DNA of 35,244 nt from an uncultured Clostridia bacterium (GCA_947169745.1 CAMVQZ010000013.1:1-35244), one strand, 5' to 3'. Positions 6,857-14,991 are shown, counted from the stretch's first letter. The notes: generated by a model not told the origin, from the letters alone. A program made the numbers and translations.

Positions 6857-7778
6857 TGTTATGCTTTTTATTTGCGAGGAAGATCCCCAGGCATACGAGA
6901 GCCAGGGAAATAATATTTCTGAGGGACAGAAGCTCCTCTCCCAGGAAAAGTCCTGACCAGAGGGTCCCGAAAACCGGGATGAGCAGGCTGAAAACCGCCA
7001 CCCTGCTTACTGGATTGCGGAAGATCAGCATTGTCCAGATAAGAAACGCTGTTCCTGCCATAAGCGCAAGATATAACAGTATGAGGAAGCAGCTGCTGTC
7101 ATAAAAGACCAGCCGGCCGCCGGATATTATCCCCGCAGCCGTCAGCGCAAGGCCTCCGAGGGTCAGCTGCCAGCCTGAGAGCTGCAGGGGATCTCTTCCC
7201 GGAGCTGCAGCCTTGCTGATGACGTTCCCGGCCGCACCGGAAATATTTGATAATATAACAAGCCCGTCTCCCATCAGGGAAAATTCGGAAAAGCCGCCGG
7301 CGGCATTCATATAGACAAGTCCGGCCATTCCCACCGCGCAGCCGCAGAGCTTTCCGGCGCTCAGCCTGTCGCTTCTGAAGAATACTGCGGAAAGTATGAC
7401 CGAGGCAAAGGTGGAAACAGAAGTAAGGATAGAGGATCTTGTTCCTGTAACTGAAGTAAGCCCCACATACAGGAGCAGATATTGCAGAAAGGTCTGAAAG
7501 AAGCTCAGGGAAATGACGGGGAAAATATCCTTTTTCCTTATTAGAAGCTCCCTTCTCCGGGAATGCATGATGCAAAGTCCTGCCAGCAGGATCATAATGC
7601 CGGCTGCGGAAAATCTTGCTCCGGCAAATATCAGCTTGGAGGGGATATCCTGAGCCGGTATACGGAAAAGCTCGTAGCCGGTCTTTATAGCCGGGAATGC
7701 CGAGCCCCAGAGCATAGTGCAGAATACAGCGCATACGGCGGTAAAGGCGGCGCTTGTCCTTATGTCCTTTTTATTCAT
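6831..7778 (-). CDS. EamA-family (DMT) transporter
   Basis: Inner membrane transporter of 315 residues with two EamA repeats of about five spans each. The first half shows the M-L-W-G-S-A-F-P-A-I motif and the second the L-T-L-G-G-L-A-L-T and final spans ending in LVCLGIFLANKKHNKK, typical of the drug/metabolite transporter superfamily. The substrate cannot be inferred; amino-acid or metabolite export are common roles. An open frame extends to 7847, but ATG at 7778 fits the family N-terminus and overlaps the upstream TPR/SUFU gene stop by 8 nt (ATGAATAA), so the two are probably translationally coupled. No good Shine-Dalgarno is visible before this ATG, which also suggests coupling. Its 3' end is embedded in a terminator hairpin. 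Confidence 0.85.
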   Translation of the reverse strand: MNKKDIRTSAAFTAVCAVFCTMLWGSAFPAIKTGYELFRIPAQDIPSKLIFAGARFSAAGIMILLAGLCIMHSRRRELLIRKKDIFPVISLSFFQTFLQYLLLYVGLTSVTGTRSSILTSVSTFASVILSAVFFRSDRLSAGKLCGCAVGMAGLVYMNAAGGFSEFSLMGDGLVILSNISGAAGNVISKAAAPGRDPLQLSGWQLTLGGLALTAAGIISGGRLVFYDSSCFLILLYLALMAGTAFLIWTMLIFRNPVSRVAVFSLLIPVFGTLWSGLFLGEELLSLRNIISLALVCLGIFLANKKHNKKTGDVSI

Positions 7779-9195
7779 ACCAGCTGTCCATAGGCAGGAA
7801 TTTTCCGCTCTTGCTTCTGTAAAATGCGGAGCCCACAGGGCTTTCAAGGTATTCGATTATATCTGCGTCGTAATTGCATATGGTGTTGAGCTTGAATATG
7901 CCCATATTGTCCGTGTTTTCCATATAAGCCTCGCTCTCATCGCCTGCCATAAAACGCCAGCCGCTGTCCAGCCGGGGATCGTCGGGCCTTGTTCTGTACA
8001 TAAAGCCTACCCTGCAGTTATCCACGATTATCCTGTCTGTGGCATAGCAGCCGTCGGCGCCCTCCCAGGAAAGTATATCCTCAAGCGCGCTTTTCGGGAT
8101 AGCTCTCGGCTTTTTGTTTTTATCCGGGAAGAGGTTTTTTCTGTCGGTAGTGATGATATCTCCGGAGAGACCGAATTCTGCGTCAAAGACTCTGAAAAGA
8201 GAATTGCACCCGGCGCTCAGCTTGTGCAGGATCTCCTCCTCATAGAGAGGGATCATCTGCAGGAAGGTGACGTTTTCTCCGCAGGGAAGGCGGCAGCTGT
8301 CATTGACATTGTAGAGAGGGGAGAGCTTTCTGATGATGACGCCGTCGTATTCCACGCTCTCGTCAAGAAGGTTTCCGTAGGATATGGTGTGTCCGTGATC
8401 CAGCCACGTATTTTCGGTTTCTACCATTTCGGCAAACTGGTACATTATCCTTGATACCCAGGAAAAATCAGAAAGGATCTTTTTGACCGGGACGGTTTTG
8501 GGAAGAAATGCGGCAAGCTCGATACGGTGCCCGGCTCCTTCGCCGTCGGCCCCCTTGTATGCGCCGAAGCCTATGGTCATTATCTTATAGAAATCCATGG
8601 ACAGAGTGGGAGCAACAAGAATGACATTTATCGGAGTGGGTTCCTCCGGGAGTCCGTTTTCACCGAAGGGAGTCACACAGATCGTACTGCCGAATTCTCT
8701 TTCTATATGCTGCAGGATACATTCCGCTTCATATTCGGTATAACACGACATGATCCTTTCCTGATCTCCGAAAACGGATTCCCACGCCTCCTCGTCCAGC
8801 TCTCTTGCCCGGTCTGAGGCTTCGCGGAATTTATCATCGTCTCCGGTCTCGCTGTAAATGAGGCAGAGCAAAAGCCAGGAATCAATGTTATTCTCATCTA
8901 TCTCGATGCATATCTCGGATTCTTCTACAGCAAGATCATAGTGATGGAGACCGAATTCTGCATTTGCCGCTTCAATGTGAAAGCTCAGGTCATCCTCTGC
9001 GACATCGTCACGGATGCTTTCAAGTATCCTCATAGCCTTGCGGTAATTTCTCAGCTGAGAAAAACAGTGAGCCTTCATTACGCTCAGCTCTGTTGTAACG
9101 TCGTCCTGACGCAGCGCGGTTATCCTGGAAATGACTTCTTCGTATTTTTCTTCACTGAGAAGCTGTTCTATCTCATCATAGAATTCACTGTCCAA
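7771..9195 (-). CDS. TPR + SUFU-like + DUF2185 (Imm33-like) protein
   Basis: Soluble acidic protein of 474 residues with no signal peptide. Residues 1-135 are helical repeats of TPR type (E-K-Y-E-E-V, N-Y-R-K-A-M-R-I-L, H-Y-D-L-A-V-E-E-S). Residues about 185-330 look like a SUFU (suppressor-of-fused) domain: a VAPTLSMDFYKIMTIGFGAY stretch followed by H-R-I-E-L-A-A-F-L-P. Residues about 378-465 look like DUF2185/Imm33: CYATDRIIVD, RTRPDDPRLDSGWRFMAGDE, a NMGIFKLNTICNYD block and S-P-V-G-S-A-F. SUFU and DUF2185 are known as immunity-type or stand-alone domains in toxin systems. TTG at 9195 is supported by GAGGAGG upstream. It is coupled to the EamA transporter. No toxin is recognisable nearby, so a housekeeping role is equally possible. 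Domain calls are from motif memory. Confidence 0.78.
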   Translation of the reverse strand: MDSEFYDEIEQLLSEEKYEEVISRITALRQDDVTTELSVMKAHCFSQLRNYRKAMRILESIRDDVAEDDLSFHIEAANAEFGLHHYDLAVEESEICIEIDENNIDSWLLLCLIYSETGDDDKFREASDRARELDEEAWESVFGDQERIMSCYTEYEAECILQHIEREFGSTICVTPFGENGLPEEPTPINVILVAPTLSMDFYKIMTIGFGAYKGADGEGAGHRIELAAFLPKTVPVKKILSDFSWVSRIMYQFAEMVETENTWLDHGHTISYGNLLDESVEYDGVIIRKLSPLYNVNDSCRLPCGENVTFLQMIPLYEEEILHKLSAGCNSLFRVFDAEFGLSGDIITTDRKNLFPDKNKKPRAIPKSALEDILSWEGADGCYATDRIIVDNCRVGFMYRTRPDDPRLDSGWRFMAGDESEAYMENTDNMGIFKLNTICNYDADIIEYLESPVGSAFYRSKSGKFLPMDSWYE

Positions 9196-9228
9196 CTTTT
9201 GTCCTCCTCTCTGTATAAATTAGGTGGC

Positions 9229-9274
9229 AAAAAGCACCGGTCACTACGCCCTCTGGACATAATATTACCGGTGC
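9229..9274 (-). terminator. Terminator between the 49-aa gene and the TPR/SUFU gene
   Basis: Stem GCACCGGT (9234-9241) / ACCGGTGC (9267-9274) with a 25-nt loop; on the minus strand it ends in five T (9233-9229). It follows the 49-aa membrane protein gene by about 110 nt and precedes the TPR/SUFU gene by about 35 nt, so it may separate or attenuate the two. A second hairpin CTGCCG/CGGCAG lies at about 9299-9315. The 9275-9387 stretch has no gene I can support. Confidence 0.65.
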
Positions 9275-9387
9275 CGGTTCATTTGTATTTTCTGGCACTG
9301 CCGCTAAACGGCAGAAACATTATCCTCATCACGGGAAAAGGAGTAATGCAGAACCCAGCCGCAAGGCCACGGTCTGTGCTTTCAGGA

Positions 9388-9537
9388 TCACTGGATCGAA
9401 CTGTCAAGGTAATGCTCGAGCTCTTCCTCGTCTCTCCTCTGCTTTTCTCTGATGATAAGAAACGCTGTGACAGCCGCTGTTATAGCTGCTACTCCGCCGA
9501 TTACTGAAATAAGAACTACAAGAAGTGATTTATTCAT
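9388..9537 (-). CDS. Small single-span membrane protein, 49 aa
   Basis: I do not recognise a family. It begins MNKSLLVVLISVIGG and has one hydrophobic segment at about residues 4-28, followed by a charged tail R-E-K-Q-R-R-D-E-E-E-L-E-H-Y ending in DSSIQ. The charge pattern suggests an outside N-terminus and a cytoplasmic tail. ATG at 9537 has GGGAGG about 8 nt upstream and a near-consensus promoter, so it is very likely expressed. An open frame runs upstream to 9639 but has no ribosome binding site. Transcription continues toward the TPR/SUFU gene unless stopped at 9229-9274. Confidence 0.7.
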   Translation of the reverse strand: MNKSLLVVLISVIGGVAAITAAVTAFLIIREKQRRDEEELEHYLDSSIQ

Positions 9538-9579
9538 ATTGTCGTCCCTCCCTTGAAATATACTGATCAATTTAAGTAG

Positions 9580-9608
9580 ATTATATACCATACTCAACAA
9601 AAAGTCAA
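9580..9608 (-). promoter_or_regulatory. Promoter of the 49-aa membrane protein gene
   Basis: On the minus strand TTGACT (9608-9603) and perfect TATAAT (9585-9580) with a 17-nt spacer, 43 nt before the ATG. Confidence 0.8.
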
Positions 9609-9645
9609 TGTTTTTATGCTGAAAATGTGCAGTTTCCATAATCGT

Positions 9646-9686
9646 ACAGCGTGACGGCAGCGTCGACGCTGCCGCTGCTGTTTTTT
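9646..9686 (+). other. 20-nt palindrome and T-run (terminator-like), repeat fragment
   Basis: A perfect 20-nt palindrome at 9655-9674 (CGGCAGCG-TCGA-CGCTGCCG) is flanked by ACAGC (9646-9650) and GCTGT (9677-9681) and followed by six T. It can form a two-part hairpin with a T-tract, yet no + strand gene lies upstream for it to terminate. The T-run leads directly into TTGACA (9685-9690), for which no good -10 is seen. Its AGCGTGACG core is shared with the repeats at 244-260 and 23038-23052. Confidence 0.5.
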
Positions 9687-9756
9687 GACACGGTCCGCAC
9701 CAGGGTTAGTGTAAAAAAATTTTGGGATAAACAGGCGCTCTGTGCCGAGAGAGTGA

Positions 9757-9813
9757 TATGATAGAAGTTAGTAAAAACCAGCCGCGAAAAGCAGCCCGTA
9801 AGGGCTGCGGCGG
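9757..9813 (+). other. Possible short structured transcript
   Basis: An extended -10-like TGATATGAT (9754-9762) is followed by a nested hairpin: GCCGC (9781-9785), then GCAGCCC (9791-9797) / GGGCTGC (9802-9808) closed by a GTAA loop of the GNRA type, then GCGG. No T-run follows. It may be a small RNA or only part of the intergenic repeat. Confidence 0.25.
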
Positions 9814-9844
9814 CGGAGGGTGAGAGTATTGTCTGAGACGGTGA

Positions 9845-9950
9845 GCGCCGGATGCCGCGGAATGAAAGTATTGGAACGCACGACAGAGCGAATGGAATGA
9901 GCGATAACGCGAATCGCTCAGTGCGAGCACGCGCACGCACGCACACGCAC
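9845..9950 (+). repeat. GC-rich intergenic repeat, copy 2, with alternating Pu/Py tract
   Basis: GCGCCGGATGCCGCG at 9845-9859 is identical to 23022-23036 before tRNA-Thr. 9876-9913 resembles 199-236 before rubredoxin. An 8-bp stem TGAGCGAT (9898-9905) / ATCGCTCA (9913-9920) follows, then a strictly alternating purine/pyrimidine run of 24 nt made of GC and AC steps (9927-9950), 12 nt before the yicC -35. The whole 9538-10052 stretch holds no supportable gene. Confidence 0.6.
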
Positions 9951-9962
9951 CAGGTTTTTGTA

Positions 9963-9992
9963 TTGACAAATGGGGTATAAAATTGGTAAAAT
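9963..9992 (+). promoter_or_regulatory. Promoter of the yicC-thiN cluster
   Basis: TTGACA at 9963-9968 and TAAAAT at 9987-9992 with an 18-nt spacer that begins AATGGGG, as in the tRNA-Thr promoter. Predicted start near 9999, leader about 55 nt. Confidence 0.7.
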
Positions 9993-10052
9993 AAGATGTT
10001 AACAGATATACCATGGGGTATCTCAATTTAAGACAGAAAAGATGATTTTGTT

Positions 10053-10931
10053 ATGATTAAAAGTATGACTGGCTATGGACGGTTCGAGGGGATCATAGAC
10101 GGTAGAAATGTGGTCTTTGAGATAAAGTCTGTAAACCACAGATTCCTGGAGCTCCAGTGCAGGACACCAAGGGGCTGTGGATTTATTGAGGAAACGATAA
10201 AGAATCTTATCGGAGAATATGTCCGTCGGGGAAAGGTGGATGTGTTTGTAGCTGTTGAGGCGGATGATAATGTTGCCTCCGAGGTCACGATAAATCATTC
10301 TCTTGCTGCAGGCTATGTTAACGCCCTGAGGGAGCTGAGAGACAGATATGAGCTGGCGGACGATATCTCTGTATCCTCAGTCGCAAAATACAGTGATATA
10401 TTCACTGTGAGAAAGGCCCCCGAAAACGAGGAAGCGCTCTGCGCCCTGACAGAAAAAGCAGGCAGACAGGCGATAGAGGCGTTTATCGCAATGCGTGAAA
10501 GAGAGGGCGAAAAGCTCCGGGAGGATGTCCTGAAAAGATGCGACTCCATCATCTCTGTCGTTGAGATAATAGAAAAGAGAGCTCCGCAGCTTGTGGAGGA
10601 ATACAGGGCGCGCCTGACCGAAAGACTCAATGATATATTGTCCGATACTACGGCGGATCCCCAGAGGATACTCACCGAGGCGGCGATATTTGCGGATAAG
10701 ACAGCTGTGGATGAGGAAACAGTAAGGCTCCGCAGTCATATCGACCAGCTGAGGATGATGCTTTCCGGGGATGAAGCAGTGGGAAGGAAGATAGACTTTA
10801 TCGTTCAGGAGATGAACAGGGAGGCAAATACCATCGGCTCGAAGATCAGCGATGCTGAGCTTGCCCACAGAGTGGTGGATATCAAATCTGAGATAGAAAA
10901 GATCAGAGAGCAGATACAGAATATCGAATGA
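10053..10931 (+). CDS. yicC: YicC-family endoribonuclease
   Basis: Protein of 292 residues, the normal family length, starting MIKSMTGYGR, the signature of YicC. The N-terminal YicC domain (about 1-155) contains FEIKSVNHRFLELQCR, and the C-terminal DUF1732 domain (about 205-292) contains ADKTAVDEE, RLRSHIDQL, KIDFIVQEMNREANTIGSK and a final IEKIREQIQN. YicC homologues are stress-related endoribonucleases in E. coli and B. subtilis (YloC). ATG at 10053 has no clear Shine-Dalgarno; the upstream sequence is only A/G-rich, which may limit expression. It opens the long cluster to thiN and lies 15 nt before remA, the order seen in Bacillus. Confidence 0.95.
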   Translation: MIKSMTGYGRFEGIIDGRNVVFEIKSVNHRFLELQCRTPRGCGFIEETIKNLIGEYVRRGKVDVFVAVEADDNVASEVTINHSLAAGYVNALRELRDRYELADDISVSSVAKYSDIFTVRKAPENEEALCALTEKAGRQAIEAFIAMREREGEKLREDVLKRCDSIISVVEIIEKRAPQLVEEYRARLTERLNDILSDTTADPQRILTEAAIFADKTAVDEETVRLRSHIDQLRMMLSGDEAVGRKIDFIVQEMNREANTIGSKISDAELAHRVVDIKSEIEKIREQIQNIE

Positions 10932-10946
10932 TTCGGAGTTGATGAA

Positions 10947-11207
10947 ATGCAGCTTATAAACATAGGTTACGGCAATATGATATCAGCCTCCAGGATCGTG
11001 GCGATAGTAAGCCCGGAGGCTGCGCCTGTGAAGAGACTGGTACAGACGGCAAGGGACAGCGGAATGCTTATCGACGCTTCGTGCGGGAGAAAGACCAGGT
11101 CTGTGATAGTTACGGACAGTGACCATGTTATCCTGTCTGCGCTGCAGATAGAGACCCTGACCCACAGAGCCGGGGGAGACCATTCTGTTGAGGAGGAAGA
11201 GGAATAA
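10947..11207 (+). CDS. remA: RemA-like regulator (DUF370)
   Basis: Small protein of 86 residues. The [20 protein letters not shown] start, the RGML-like [20 protein letters not shown] core and [14 protein letters not shown] are the conserved DUF370 sequence. In B. subtilis RemA is a ring-forming DNA-binding protein that activates matrix and osmoprotection genes; a similar DNA-binding role is inferred here. The C-terminus ends in a short run of glutamates. It sits between yicC and gmk as in Bacillus, and its stop codon abuts the gmk ATG with no gap, implying coupled translation. GGAG lies 10 nt upstream of the ATG. Confidence 0.93.
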   Translation: MQLINIGYGNMISASRIVAIVSPEAAPVKRLVQTARDSGMLIDASCGRKTRSVIVTDSDHVILSALQIETLTHRAGGDHSVEEEEE

Positions 11208-11786
11208 ATGAAGAAAAAAGGATTACTTCTGGTGATATCCGGACCGGCAGGAGCCGGAAAGGGAACTGTTGTGGGGGAACTTGTAAAGGATGAAAATGTG
11301 CGCCTTTCCATATCTGCCACCACAAGAGCGCCGAGAGGGCAGGAGCAGAACGGAAAGGAATATTATTTCCTGACGAAAGAGGAATTTGAAAAGAGTATCA
11401 GCGAGGACGGCTTCTTTGAATACGCCCGTTATCTGGATAACTACTACGGCTCCCCGAAAAAGCCGGTTGAGCAGTGGAGACAGGAGGGAAGGGATGTTAT
11501 TCTGGAAATAGACGTCCAGGGCTGTAAAAAGATAAAGGAGCAGGTCGGTGACTGCGTGAGCATATTTATTATGCCGCCGTCATTGGAGGTGCTGGAAAAG
11601 AGGCTCCGGGGAAGGGGCACAGAGACAGAGGAAAATATCATAAAGCGTATGAAAAGAGCAGAGGAGGAGCTTACTCTTGCCTCAGGCTATGATTATGTTG
11701 TGATAAACGACAGCCTGGAGGACTGCGTTGATGATGTCAGGGCTGTTATCCGGGCTGAAAAGCTGAGATCAGAAAGACAGTATTGA
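11208..11786 (+). CDS. gmk: Guanylate kinase
   Basis: Converts GMP to GDP with ATP in purine nucleotide metabolism; 192 residues. The Walker A loop SGPAGAGKGT is at residues 10-19, the GMP-binding part shows S-A-T-T-R-A-P-R and the KEYYFLTKEEFE and GFFEYA motifs, followed by ILEIDVQG and a lid with RLRGRGTETEE. Its ATG follows the remA stop directly; the Shine-Dalgarno is the GAGGAAGAGGA sequence at the end of remA. This position is the same as in many Firmicutes. Confidence 0.97.
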   Translation: MKKKGLLLVISGPAGAGKGTVVGELVKDENVRLSISATTRAPRGQEQNGKEYYFLTKEEFEKSISEDGFFEYARYLDNYYGSPKKPVEQWRQEGRDVILEIDVQGCKKIKEQVGDCVSIFIMPPSLEVLEKRLRGRGTETEENIIKRMKRAEEELTLASGYDYVVINDSLEDCVDDVRAVIRAEKLRSERQY

Positions 11787-11844
11787 AAAACAGTAAACAA
11801 TGCCTGAAATGGCTTTGGATATATTACAGAAGGAGAGATCATTT

Positions 11845-12060
11845 ATGTATGAGCATTACACAAGACCGTCAGTAGATGATATATTTGCAGGAAAGATGAG
11901 CAAGTATGCTCTTGCTATCGCAGTTGCAAAAAGAGCAAGAGAGATAACAGACGATATGCAGAGCGATAAGGGAAAGGTCTGCGATAAGCCTGTTATTGTT
12001 GCGGTGGAGGAATTCAAGGATCACAAATATTCTATCCTGGAACCTGACACTGATGACTGA
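11845..12060 (+). CDS. rpoZ: RNA polymerase omega subunit
   Basis: 71-residue omega subunit, which helps assembly of RNA polymerase. It begins MYEHYTRPSVDDI and has the conserved KYALAIAVAKRAREI helix and the KPVIVAVEEF-like end typical of clostridial omega. The frame is open from 11800, but AAGGAG at 11830-11835 and the family N-terminus place the start at 11845. Its last 8 nt overlap priA. The coaBC gene that often lies between rpoZ and priA is absent. Confidence 0.93.
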   Translation: MYEHYTRPSVDDIFAGKMSKYALAIAVAKRAREITDDMQSDKGKVCDKPVIVAVEEFKDHKYSILEPDTDD

Positions 12061-14485
12061 TTCCTTTTTTGTGGCAGCGGTAGCTGTAGAGGGAACGAAA
12101 TACAGCTTCGACAAGCTGTATGATTACCTTGTTCCTGAGGAAATGCAGGGGAAGCCCCTTGTGGGGCACAGGGTAAGAGTGAGCTTCGGTAAAAGCCTGA
12201 GACAGGGGATGGTGATGTCCCTGGGCAGCAGGGAGGACAGTCAGGGACTGAAAAGCATTTCCGCCCTGATAGACAATGAGCCTGTGCTTTCCGGAGAGCT
12301 TGTCTCCCTTGCGGTATTTATGAAGGAACGCTGCTACTGCACATATTTTGACGCCTGCAGCGCAATGATACCTGCCGGTCTTTCTGTGAAGCTGACCTAC
12401 AGCTATTCGCCGGGAAGAGCCGGAAGGGAGGAGCTGGCAGCCCTGACAGAACAGGAAAGGGCGGCGGCGGAATATGTTTACGGCAGGAAAGCGCCTGTCA
12501 GGGAGGACAGGCTCATGGGCCTTTTGTCCCTGGAGGACAATACTCTTCTCAAAAGACTGTCCGAAAAGGGCATCCTGGAAAGAACAGACAGCTTTCAGAA
12601 AAGACTGAAGGATGCGTCTGTAAAGATGATAAGGCTCCGGGAGGATGTTCCGGAGAGAAAATATACAGCCTCCCAGTCGGAGGTGATAAGGGTACTGACA
12701 GAGACCGGAGAGGCTTCTGTCCGGGAAATATGCTATTTTACCGGCGTGACCCAGGCGGTAACGGATAATCTGGTCAGGAAGGGCGTCTGCGAATATTTTC
12801 AGGAGCCGGCTCCGGCGCTGCCCTCAGGCCCTGCAGATCCGGGAAAGGGCGAAGAAATAGTCCTTACACCGGAGCAGCTTTCGGCATATGAGACCCTTTT
12901 GGAAAAATATAACAGCGGTTCGCCCTCTGTTACGCTGCTGTATGGAGTTACAGGAAGCGGAAAGACCTCGGTCTTTATGAAGCTTATTGATAAGGTCAAC
13001 AGCGAAGGCAGGGGCGTTATCTGTATGGTGCCGGAAATATCCCTCACTCCCCAGCTCCTGAGTAAATTCCGGGAGCGCTACGGAGACAGTGTCGCTGTTT
13101 TTCACAGCGGACTTTCTCTGGGAAAAAGGCTGGAGGAATGGCGGAAGGTCAGGGAAGGAAAGGCAAATATCGCAGTAGGGACACGCTCGGCGATCTTTGC
13201 GCCTCTCAGGGATATCGGCCTGATAGTGATGGATGAGGAGCAGGAATACAGCTATAAATCCTCGGCGACCCCCAGATTTCACACAAGAGAGCTGGCAAAA
13301 TTCCGCTGTAAGGAAAATAAATGCCCTCTGCTGCTGTCCTCGGCTACTCCCTCTGTGGAAAGCTATTATAATGCGGTCAGCGGAAGATACGGGCTTTGTA
13401 TACTCAGAAAAAGATACGGCGCGGCAAAGCTGCCGGAGGTCATATGCGCCGATATGAATAATACCCCTCCGGGAAGCTGCTTTTCCGGAGAGCTTTTAGA
13501 GGCGGTACGGAAAAACCTTGACGCCGGGCGTCAGTCTATCCTTCTCCTCAACAGGAGGGGGCATAATACCTTCGTTTCGTGCCGGGAATGTTCCCAGGCT
13601 GTTTCATGCCCGAATTGCTCAATATCCCTGACATATCACAGTGCAAATAACAGACTGATGTGTCATTACTGCGGATATTCGGTGCCGGTGCCGGATAAAT
13701 GTCCCTCCTGCGGCTCCGGAAAGCTGAGATTTTCGGGAGCAGGCACCCAGAGGGCTGAGCAGGAGGTGGGGGAGCTTTTCCCTCAGGCAAGGATCCTCCG
13801 GCTGGATACGGATTCCACGATGAAGAGATATTCATACGAAAAAAAACTCAGCGCCTTTCGCCGGGGAGAATATGATATAATGCTGGGGACCCAGATGGTG
13901 GCTAAGGGACTGGATTTTGAAAACGTGACCCTTGCCGGTGTTCTTTCGGCGGACGGTATGATGCACAGCGATGATTTCAGAAGCTATGAGCGTACCTTTT
14001 CCCTTCTTACCCAGGTGGTGGGAAGATCCGGCAGAGGAGAGCTGGAGGGCAGGGCTGTGATACAGACCTGCGAGACCTCGGATCCGGTGATCGGGATGGC
14101 TTCCAGACAGGATTATGAGGAATTCTACCGGTCAGAGATAGTTCTCAGAAAGGCAATGCTGTATCCCCCCTTTGCAGACCTGGCGCTGGTGGTATTCAGC
14201 GGCGAAAACAGAGAAAATGTGAGCAGCGCTGCTCTGAGGTTTTCTGAAATGCTGAAGTCAGCGCTGTGCGGGGAATATCACGAGCTTCCGGTGAGGATGC
14301 TGGGTCCGGCTCCGGCTGTTGTTGCAAGGGTCGGAGGAAAATACAGATACCGGATCATAATCAAATTCAGAAACAGCAGGCGTTTCCGCAGGATGATGGC
14401 GGAGCTGCTTACAGATACCGGATCAGATCCGTGTTTCAGGAATGTCAGCGTATATGCTGATGTGGATCCGGATAATATTATTTAA
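12053..14485 (+). CDS. priA: Primosomal protein N' (replication restart helicase)
   Basis: Superfamily 2 DNA helicase of 810 residues that reloads the replisome at stalled forks. The N-terminal DNA-binding part (AAVAVEGTKYSFDKLYDYLV) is followed by Walker A GVTGSGKT at about 298-305, Walker B DEEQ near 394 (the family usually has DEEH), the SSATPS motif III, and a zinc region with paired cysteines CRECxxxxSCPNC and CHYCGYxxxxPDKCPSC at about 509-561. Helicase motifs V and VI appear as LGTQMVAKGLDFENVTL and QVVGRSGR. The start is ATG 12053, overlapping rpoZ by 8 nt (ATGACTGA); a frame open from 11996 lacks support. At 810 residues it is longer than E. coli PriA (about 730). Confidence 0.96.
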   Translation: MTDSFFVAAVAVEGTKYSFDKLYDYLVPEEMQGKPLVGHRVRVSFGKSLRQGMVMSLGSREDSQGLKSISALIDNEPVLSGELVSLAVFMKERCYCTYFDACSAMIPAGLSVKLTYSYSPGRAGREELAALTEQERAAAEYVYGRKAPVREDRLMGLLSLEDNTLLKRLSEKGILERTDSFQKRLKDASVKMIRLREDVPERKYTASQSEVIRVLTETGEASVREICYFTGVTQAVTDNLVRKGVCEYFQEPAPALPSGPADPGKGEEIVLTPEQLSAYETLLEKYNSGSPSVTLLYGVTGSGKTSVFMKLIDKVNSEGRGVICMVPEISLTPQLLSKFRERYGDSVAVFHSGLSLGKRLEEWRKVREGKANIAVGTRSAIFAPLRDIGLIVMDEEQEYSYKSSATPRFHTRELAKFRCKENKCPLLLSSATPSVESYYNAVSGRYGLCILRKRYGAAKLPEVICADMNNTPPGSCFSGELLEAVRKNLDAGRQSILLLNRRGHNTFVSCRECSQAVSCPNCSISLTYHSANNRLMCHYCGYSVPVPDKCPSCGSGKLRFSGAGTQRAEQEVGELFPQARILRLDTDSTMKRYSYEKKLSAFRRGEYDIMLGTQMVAKGLDFENVTLAGVLSADGMMHSDDFRSYERTFSLLTQVVGRSGRGELEGRAVIQTCETSDPVIGMASRQDYEEFYRSEIVLRKAMLYPPFADLALVVFSGENRENVSSAALRFSEMLKSALCGEYHELPVRMLGPAPAVVARVGGKYRYRIIIKFRNSRRFRRMMAELLTDTGSDPCFRNVSVYADVDPDNII

Positions 14486-14499
14486 CGGAGGAATGAAAA

Positions 14500-14991
14500 A
14501 TGGCGATAAGAAATATTGTGAAAGAGGGAGATCCGGTACTTTCAAAGATATGCCGCCCCGTTGAGAAATTTGACAACAAGCTGGCCCTTCTTCTTGACGA
14601 TATGTATGAGACCATGGTCAGCGGAGAAGGCGTAGGTCTTGCTGCGCCCCAGGTTGGGATCCTCAGAAGGGTATTTGTGATCGATATAGGAGATGGAAAG
14701 CTGGAATTCATCAATCCCAGGATCGTAAAGACAAAGGGCAGACAGGAGGGCAGCGAGGGATGTCTTTCATGTCCCGGAGAATTCGGTATCACCGTCCGTC
14801 CTATGTTTGTCACTGTTGTGGCTCAGAACAGATACGGGGATCAGTTTACTCTCAATGCAGAGGGTCTGCTTGCAAAGGCTATATGTCATGAAAACGACCA
14901 CCTTGACGGAGTGCTTTTCAAGGAGCACGTCATAAGAAAGATCGATCCGGATGAGATCCCCGACAAAAAGCGACAGGTCAATAAATGGTAA
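14500..14991 (+). CDS. def: Peptide deformylase
   Basis: Removes the formyl group from the N-terminal methionine of new proteins; metalloenzyme of 163 residues. The three signature motifs are present: GVGLAAPQVG (about 46-55), EGCLSCPG (about 86-93) and the metal site CHENDHLDG (about 127-135). The residue before HExDH is Cys where Gln is common. GGAGG precedes the ATG. It is 14 nt after priA and upstream of fmt, the partner enzyme that adds the formyl group to initiator tRNA, forming the usual def-fmt pair. Confidence 0.96.
   Translation: MAIRNIVKEGDPVLSKICRPVEKFDNKLALLLDDMYETMVSGEGVGLAAPQVGILRRVFVIDIGDGKLEFINPRIVKTKGRQEGSEGCLSCPGEFGITVRPMFVTVVAQNRYGDQFTLNAEGLLAKAICHENDHLDGVLFKEHVIRKIDPDEIPDKKRQVNKW

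Noticed and set aside
8941-9507. 188-codon + strand frame
   Set aside because: Antisense to the TPR/SUFU gene and the 49-aa gene; no ribosome binding site and no domain pattern.
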